Source: Cryptomeria japonica
Lineage: Eukaryota; Streptophyta; Pinopsida; Cupressales; Cupressaceae
Direction: 5' to 3'
DNA: 64,000 nt
Assembly: GCF_030272615.1 (NCBI RefSeq)
Contig: NC_081406.1
Coordinates: 476,310,900 to 476,374,899, forward strand
The position numbers and the translations under genes were made by a program. The notes below the pieces were generated by a model. The model searched no databases, was not told the DNA's origin, and saw only the letters and a list, made by a program, of their open reading frames with translations. Of this stretch, positions 59,140 to 64,000 are shown piece after piece (within the stretch, counting starts at the first letter, position 1; each line of letters begins with the position of its first letter).

Positions 59140-60338
59140 TGTTAGGCCCAATATGGAAAGCTAATGTATTGAGAGGGGAGGGGTGAATCAGTACTTCAAA
59201 TCCTTTTCCCAACAATATCTTTACTCTTATGCATAAACCAAAAACTATTGTAATATAACATAAAGCTAAAACAAATGAGTAACAATCATACATGATTCAC
59301 TCCATAACACATATATTTTGGTTACGCAAAAACTCTTGGTTAGAGAGAAAAACTACGATGGGGATGGCACCCACAACTTCACTACTGCAATAATAAAGAG
59401 TGCTCGGTTAGAGCTACATATTTAGCTATTTCTGATAGCTTACTCTATTAGGAGTAACAAGCTTTGTTAGATCTACCTTGCTAAAGGATTTTATAACACT
59501 ATATATATGTTGCACTTGGTTAGAGGATTTACAATTTATAGACTTGATTAGAGTCTTTTACCCTGTTAAAGGTTTCTCTTACAACTTCAAAATATTACAA
59601 TAAGACTTTACAAATATCTACAACTTTACATCTGAAATGTTGTAGCAGATTCTATGTGCTCAAAATAAGATTACCTTGCCTATAGCATACCTTGGTAACT
59701 CATAAAGTAACTCGGTAAACCCTTCTGTTTACTCTGTTCCTTGACTGTTCAATGATAACCTTCTCAGTGATCTTTGTGTCTCTGTAATAGTCATAATACT
59801 CTGTGATTTCTCATGTATCACATAAGTCTTGCTTCATACACATATGCACACACATTTCTCACATTCACACATGTTTCTAACCCTAAATTCATGTTGTATA
59901 AATAGACTTCTTATGTCGGTGATTTGATTCATTGCTTCGATCTTACAAACATGATTTCTCGAATAAATAACCATGCAAAATATTTCATTGGTTAGATGAC
60001 CTCAATATTATACAAAATCTGTATGTGCAATTTCCAATGTGATAACGGTTCTATGTGCCTTGATCTTGTAACACGTTTTCATATGTATGTCCAGGTTCAA
60101 TGAATCTAGTAACACGTTTCACTCGGTGTATATCAACTCGGTGTATTATCTTTACTGCTCGGTAGACATGAAATAACACTTGGTAGATAGCTCAGTGTAT
60201 AGTGGGCTTTTTGACAGTTTTCCTTCTGTAACTGACTAGGCTGTTGATACCGACTAAATATTTTGGTAGTGGTAACCGACTAGAGTATATAGAATGACTT
60301 TGTATATAAAACTAATGGCAATTTGATAAGTAGTAATA
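59140..60338 (-). repeat. E9 5' LTR
   Basis: It pairs with 37316-38536. On the minus strand it starts TATTACTACTT (TG mutated to TA) at 60338 and ends GGGCCTAACA at 59140. The TSD GATCC follows on the right at 60339-60343. Confidence 0.93.
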
Positions 60339-60343
60339 GATCC

Positions 60344-61582
60344 TGACTTTTTCCCCCCGAATTTCAGGAGCATATTTTGGTAGTATTTTAATATTAAAAT
60401 CCAAGAGATTGGCGAGAAATATTATTTCTAGGTTGGCCTATGACTCAAAACAAAGTTGGGGTCTCCTACATAAAGCCTACCTTTCCTCATTTAAAGGATC
60501 TAAGATATAGTGATTGAAGGAGCCTCTTGTGAAGTGAAAGTGCAGGTTATATGAAGTCTACAATAGCAAATAAAGCATTCACCAAGTCTACATCAACCAT
60601 TTTCAACATCCATTAGGAGCTTTGAAGACATTGAAGAATAATAGGAGATCACTAACTGATGATTGGCTTGTACCTCTCCCTTAGGGTTTGGTATGGTTTC
60701 ATGTTATTTTCATGTCTTTGCATGAGTTTCATTTTCAAATTAAACTCATTATTTAGATCTCTAGTTCATTTATGATTTGAAGCATTTGCATTTATATTTA
60801 CAAGCATTAAGGGTTTGCTCTCCAAAGCGTAGGGTAGAACTCTAGATTCTTTATTACTCTCATTTAGGATCTTGCATACACAGAAGATTCTTGATCACAC
60901 ATTTTCAGTATATTATCGACTATTTGTGGAGGTGGAAACCAACAAAAAAAGGGGTTTGACTAAGGCAAAACCCTCTATAGAAACCTAGACACCCTTTTTC
61001 AAGTTGCAGGTGCAAGTACAAGAATTTGGCAGACACACAAATTCAGTTTTAGTGCCAGAATATGATCTCAGATTACAAAGACTGGGGCATGGTGCCCTAG
61101 GATAGGACTAAGGTGTGGTACACTGGTCCCTAAGGTTTTGTATCTTTTTGTGCGAGATCTCCAGCTTAGACCCTCAGGACCTCAGATCTAGAGTTTTAGC
61201 TTTTTGTCAGCACATGAACCAAGGTGCCCAACGCCTTGGTCCTTACCAATCTGCATTAGATTTCAGCACCAGGTACACCTCTGAGTCCATTTTTCAGTCC
61301 TGCTTTTAGTATCTTAGTTTCAGTTTAGATAAAATCTTCATTTTTAGTTTATGTGTGTTTCATTTCTCATCTCCTAGTATAGTTGATTGTGACATCATAT
61401 TTTGCATATCTACTCTTCATTACAGGAAAAGAATAGAAACCCTAATAGATATTCCTTGACTCTCTCTTCCCTATAAGAAGTAGTCAAAGTGAGATATCTC
61501 CCTAGGCTCTTTTGTATTCCACTGTGTGTACATGAGAGTGGGATTAGGTCTTAGTTACTTGGTTTTATTTGTATGCTCCACA
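60344..61582 (+). repeat. E8: solo gypsy LTR, second part
   Basis: It continues the LTR begun at 36912 after E9 and one TSD copy, and ends ...GCTCCACA at 61582. Total length is about 1,643 bp. It carries GGTGCCC...CTTGGTCC blocks (61090-61130, 61208-61235) like the E10 LTR. The aRNH of E7 resumes immediately, with no primer site or internal region, so only one LTR is left. Confidence 0.72.
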
Positions 61583-61587
61583 CACGC

Positions 61588-61870
61588 AAGAGGGGTTTTA
61601 AGATTCTTCATGCACAGGGAGATGTTGATTTGGTAGTTTTCCAAGTCAAGAATATCTATTAAACTAGAAATGACTGATTGAAACACTATCTGAATTTGGA
61701 ATGGACAAAATTGAATGTTTTGATATGTTTAACATCTCAGTATTATCTAGAGAGTTTAATTATAGAGCAGATTCTCTTGCTCAATTTGCTACTTTTTTTA
61801 TTCTCCATAAAGATTTCTCAGAATAAGTATTACATTGAGTTAATCTATAGACCAAGTGTACAGGATAACT
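61588..61870 (+). pseudogene. E7 archaeal-type RNase H, C-terminal half
   Basis: It opens with KRGFKILHAQGDVDLVVFQV, matching HGIKMLQDIGDSKLIVSQV of E5 and carrying the second catalytic Asp. TRND then a TGA (CGA Arg in E5-like sequence) precedes LKHYLN, followed by a frameshift. SREFNYRADSLAQFATFF (near 61760) holds the final Asp region. It joins the half at 36603-36911. Confidence 0.78.
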
Positions 61871-62808
61871 GAGATCATTGGCAGATCTTTAATGATGACA
61901 AGTAGATCATTATTCTTTTGGAAACTAGTGATAGTTTCAATAACTTGTATTTTGAAGGGAGTAATTTCTTTAACTCAATAACAGATGATGATTCCTCTCA
62001 TGATGAAGGATTTTTACAATTAAGGGGAAATAAAATCCCAAAAGGTCTGGTGTCATTAGAAAAGTTGTTTGATAAGCATGACCGATACATTAAAAAGAAA
62101 CAATAGGTAACATCAAATGCAGCTATGGGATATCAAAAGTACAACATTGGATCAAATCATGATCCAAAATATGTAAATATTGGTAATAGTTGTACCCCAA
62201 GAGAAAGGGAAAAATTCATTCCATTATTACAACAATACATTGATTTATTGGCATATTCTTATGATGATCTAAAATATTTCCAACCCAAAGAGATACAACA
62301 TGATATTCTTCTTAAATCTGGGGCAGTGCCTTTCAAGCAGAAGAAAAGGCAATATAATCCCAAGATTTTAGGTACTATCCTTTTAGAGATTTAGAAAATG
62401 TTGAATGCCAGAAAAATATTTCCAATTTATCATTCAACATGGATTACTAACATTTTGCCTGTACAAAAGAAAAATGGAGAAATTTGCATATGTGTAGATT
62501 TTTGTAATTTGAAATAGACATTTTTAAAAGATAACTAATATTTCCAATTTATCATTCAACATGGATTACTAACATTGTTCCTGTATGAAAGAAAAATGGA
62601 GAAATTTGCATATGTGTGGATTTTCATAATTTGAACCAAACATTTTTTAAAGATAACTAACATTTACCAGTGATGGGTCAAGTCCTTCAAACAATATTGG
62701 GGTCTCAAATGTTTTCTATGCTTGATGGATTCTTGAGCTATAATCAGATTGAAGTCAGCGAGGAGGATCATCACAAGATCGCCTTCACGACTCCTTGGGG
62801 CACCTTTT
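61871..62808 (+). pseudogene. pol: E7 reverse transcriptase start, with internal duplication
   Basis: A linker (KIPKGLVSLEKLFDKHDRY, like IPRRLVALERVFDGNDR of E5) precedes LAYSYDDLKYFQPKEIQ and the RT start (PFKQKKRQYNPKIL). Stops occur at 62104 and 62392. A 122-bp segment (CICVDF region) is repeated in tandem at 62417-62660. The RT then continues MFSMLDGFLSYNQIEVSEED and KIAFTTPWGTF, ending at 62808 where E12 begins. The catalytic YxDD lies beyond the break. Confidence 0.8.
62417..62660 (+). repeat. 122-bp tandem duplication in the E7 RT
   Basis: Copies are 62417-62538 and 62539-62660, both starting TATTTCCAATTTATCATTC and ending AAAGATAACTAA. They differ at about ten positions. The unit is not a multiple of three, so it shifts the frame. 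Confidence 0.92.
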
Positions 62809-63534
62809 TGTTGGCATTATTTGAACTGGTATAAGGACATAATGATATTGTATATTGTCATTGATGTCAATATGTGATATGAAGTGAACCGGCATATGTG
62901 ATATGTGATAAGAGAGAACTGGCATATGTGTGAACTGGTATATATGCCAAAGTGAAGCGGTGTATTTTCTCAAGGTGAATTGGCATGTAGTTATGGGAAC
63001 TGGCACATGGAAGCATTGTATAACTACCAGTTGGTAGGTAGTTTCCACTTCAGGATCTTCGGTTGGAGTACCTCAAGACCGTGTGACTCAATCGGTGATC
63101 TTTGTGTGATGAGTTAGCACTATAATGGAGAACAGATCTTGTTACCACGTAAGCCCTGTGCGCATGAAGGATCTTGCATGAAGAAGACTATTCCTATCTA
63201 CCTCAGGAATGTGCGAAGTTTGTCAAATGGTGACAACGCGGGATGTGTTATCAGTCGCCATGAAATTGGTGGATAATGGATGATGGAGAATGTCTTGAGA
63301 TCGATTCAAGATTGTTGCATTTAATGTAGTATGATTCAATGGTCAGGATTGAACCGCTTGAATTGCTTAACCTAACAGGTTTAGGGTTTAGGGTTTTTGT
63401 TACTAACCTATCTGTTTCCTATAAGGTCAATGTTGTGTTTCTTTCTAAGGTTGTTCGCAAAAGTTGTGTGTGTGTATCCAAGGGAAGTGATACATGATTC
63501 TTGCCAGACCAAAGGAGAGAAGAGATACCTGCAA
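62809..63534 (+). repeat. E12 5' LTR, truncated
   Basis: It starts TGTTGGCATT with several GAACTGGCATATG repeats (62880-63010). Its true end is not visible because sequence passes into RT near 63535. Two TTTAGGG units near 63379-63396 are part of it. Confidence 0.6.
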
Positions 63535-63541
63535 AGTAAAT

Positions 63542-64000
63542 ATTGAGCACCCAGATGGGTTTTCCCTATCTGAAGACAGTGACATGGTATGTAGGCTACA
63601 TAAAGCCTTATATGGTCTAAAGCAAGCACCTAGGGCATGGTATGAGTGCCTGAATTCCCATCTTGTGAAGATTGGATTTGAGAGAACAAGTGGAGATAGC
63701 AATATCTACTTGAAGTCTGAAGGAGATCAGATCCTAATCTGTGAGGTTTTTGTTGATGACATTATCTTTGGTGGAGATGACAAGATGAGTCATGAGTTTG
63801 CTGATGAGATGAAGAAAGAGTTTGAGATGTCACTCATAGGAGAGATTAAGTTCTTCATTCGACTACAGATCAAGCAGATGAAAGATGGAATCTTTATCAC
63901 TCAGTCCAAATATGTCAAAGAGGTGTTGAAGACCTTTGGCATGGAAGATAGCAAACCGGTTGGTACACTGATGGTGACCGGTTGCAAATTGACAAAAGAG
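63542..64000 (+). CDS. pol: E12 reverse transcriptase fragment, open frame
   Basis: There are 153 codons without a stop to the window end. They start within IEHPDGFSLSEDSDMVCRL, then [16 protein letters not shown] and the catalytic FVDDIIFGGDD near 63750. EFEMSLIGEIKFFIRLQI, FITQSKYVKEVLKTFG and the VTGCKLTKE end follow. This is the best-kept RT core in the window. It lacks the palm N-terminus because of the upstream deletion, so a working enzyme is unlikely. Sequence after 64000 is needed for RNase H. Confidence 0.88.
   Translation, partial: MEHPDGFSLSEDSDMVCRLHKALYGLKQAPRAWYECLNSHLVKIGFERTSGDSNIYLKSEGDQILICEVFVDDIIFGGDDKMSHEFADEMKKEFEMSLIGEIKFFIRLQIKQMKDGIFITQSKYVKEVLKTFGMEDSKPVGTLMVTGCKLTKE

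Larger units (their letters stand above)
37316..60338 (-). mobile_element. E9: copia-type element with gag and accessory ORF, no pol, hosting E10 and E11
   Basis: Perfect TSDs GATCC (37311-37315 and 60339-60343), LTRs of 1,221 and 1,199 bp, a perfect tRNA-Met-type primer site and a polypurine tract define it. Without E10 and E11 it is about 8.1 kb. On the minus strand it carries gag (59077 to 50628) and then an accessory ORF (50077 to 38933). No protease, integrase, RT or RNase H is present. Gag has multiple knuckles, as in E1. Confidence 0.92.
35901..62808 (+). mobile_element. E7: Ty3/gypsy remnant (protease, aRNH, RT), hosting E8 and E9
   Basis: The coding pieces are 35941-36911 and 61588-62808. 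The aRNH is split in mid-domain by the solo LTR E8, which itself contains E9. If E8 is skipped, the aRNH of E7 keeps the spacing of the aRNH of E5, so the two sides belong together. The RT is cut at 62809 by E12. E7 is the oldest layer visible in the right half. Neither of its LTRs is recognisable in the window. Confidence 0.78.
62809..64000 (+). mobile_element. E12: copia element, LTR joined to RT (3' part outside window)
   Basis: An LTR start (TGTTGGCATTATTTG) interrupts E7 at 62809. About 725 bp later copia RT begins without primer site, gag, protease or integrase. The 5' LTR end and about 3 kb of coding sequence appear to be deleted. The RT is open to the end of the window. The right TSD lies outside. 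Confidence 0.72.

Noticed and set aside
63379-63398. Telomere-like TTTAGGG units
   Set aside because: Only two units inside the E12 LTR; too short to mean a telomeric or interstitial array.

Overview
The window is a stack of plant LTR retrotransposons and their remains. I see no host gene, no rRNA or tRNA gene, and no single-copy protein family. The signs are retroelement Gag, protease, integrase, reverse transcriptase (RT) and RNase H (RNH) domains on both strands, LTRs of 1.0-2.5 kb, tRNA-Met-type primer sites, and 5-bp target-site duplications (TSDs). Such dense nesting, with archaeal-type RNase H (aRNH) in the Ty3/gypsy elements and GGGGGAG-rich tails in the Ty1/copia elements, points to a large seed-plant genome. 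A gymnosperm is my guess, and the sequence does not prove it. I number the elements E1-E12 from left to right.

Left third (1-35033). E1 (+, 1-6182) is a copia-type element with gag and a long accessory ORF but no pol. It sits in the gag of E2 (+, 6183-17846). The 3' LTR of E2 is split by E3 (-, 9236-15908, TSD TCATG), a complete but decayed copia element with gag-pol. E2 lies in E4 (+, 17847-20307, mostly LTR). E4 interrupts the integrase of E5 (-, 20308-22543 plus 29627-35033), a Ty3/gypsy element with aRNH upstream of RT. E5 is also split by E6 (-, 22544-29626), a copia gag-pol element.

Right part (35034-64000). E7 (+) is a gypsy element whose protease, aRNH and RT are spread over 35.9-36.9 kb and 61.6-62.8 kb. 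Its aRNH is split by a solo gypsy LTR, E8 (36912-37315 plus 60344-61582). E8 is split by E9 (-, 37316-60338, TSD GATCC), a second element with gag and accessory ORF but no pol. Two elements sit inside E9. E10 (+, 41217-49038, TSD GTGAC) is a gypsy-type gag-protease element with no RT or integrase. E11 (-, 51279-58370, TSD CCAGC) holds one long accessory-type ORF and a 2-kb array of hairpin repeats. E12 (+, 62809 to the end) is a copia element that joins an LTR directly to RT.

The most interesting system is the accessory protein. E1 and E9 carry clearly homologous ORFs of about 1,000 codons after gag, where pol is absent. E11 carries a more distant ORF of similar layout (folded N-terminal part, basic middle, helical C-terminal part). 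The gag-only elements would have to borrow polymerase and integrase from autonomous copia elements such as E3, E6 or E12. Most reading frames are broken by stops explained by C-to-T change rather than by frameshifts, which suggests silencing by DNA methylation.
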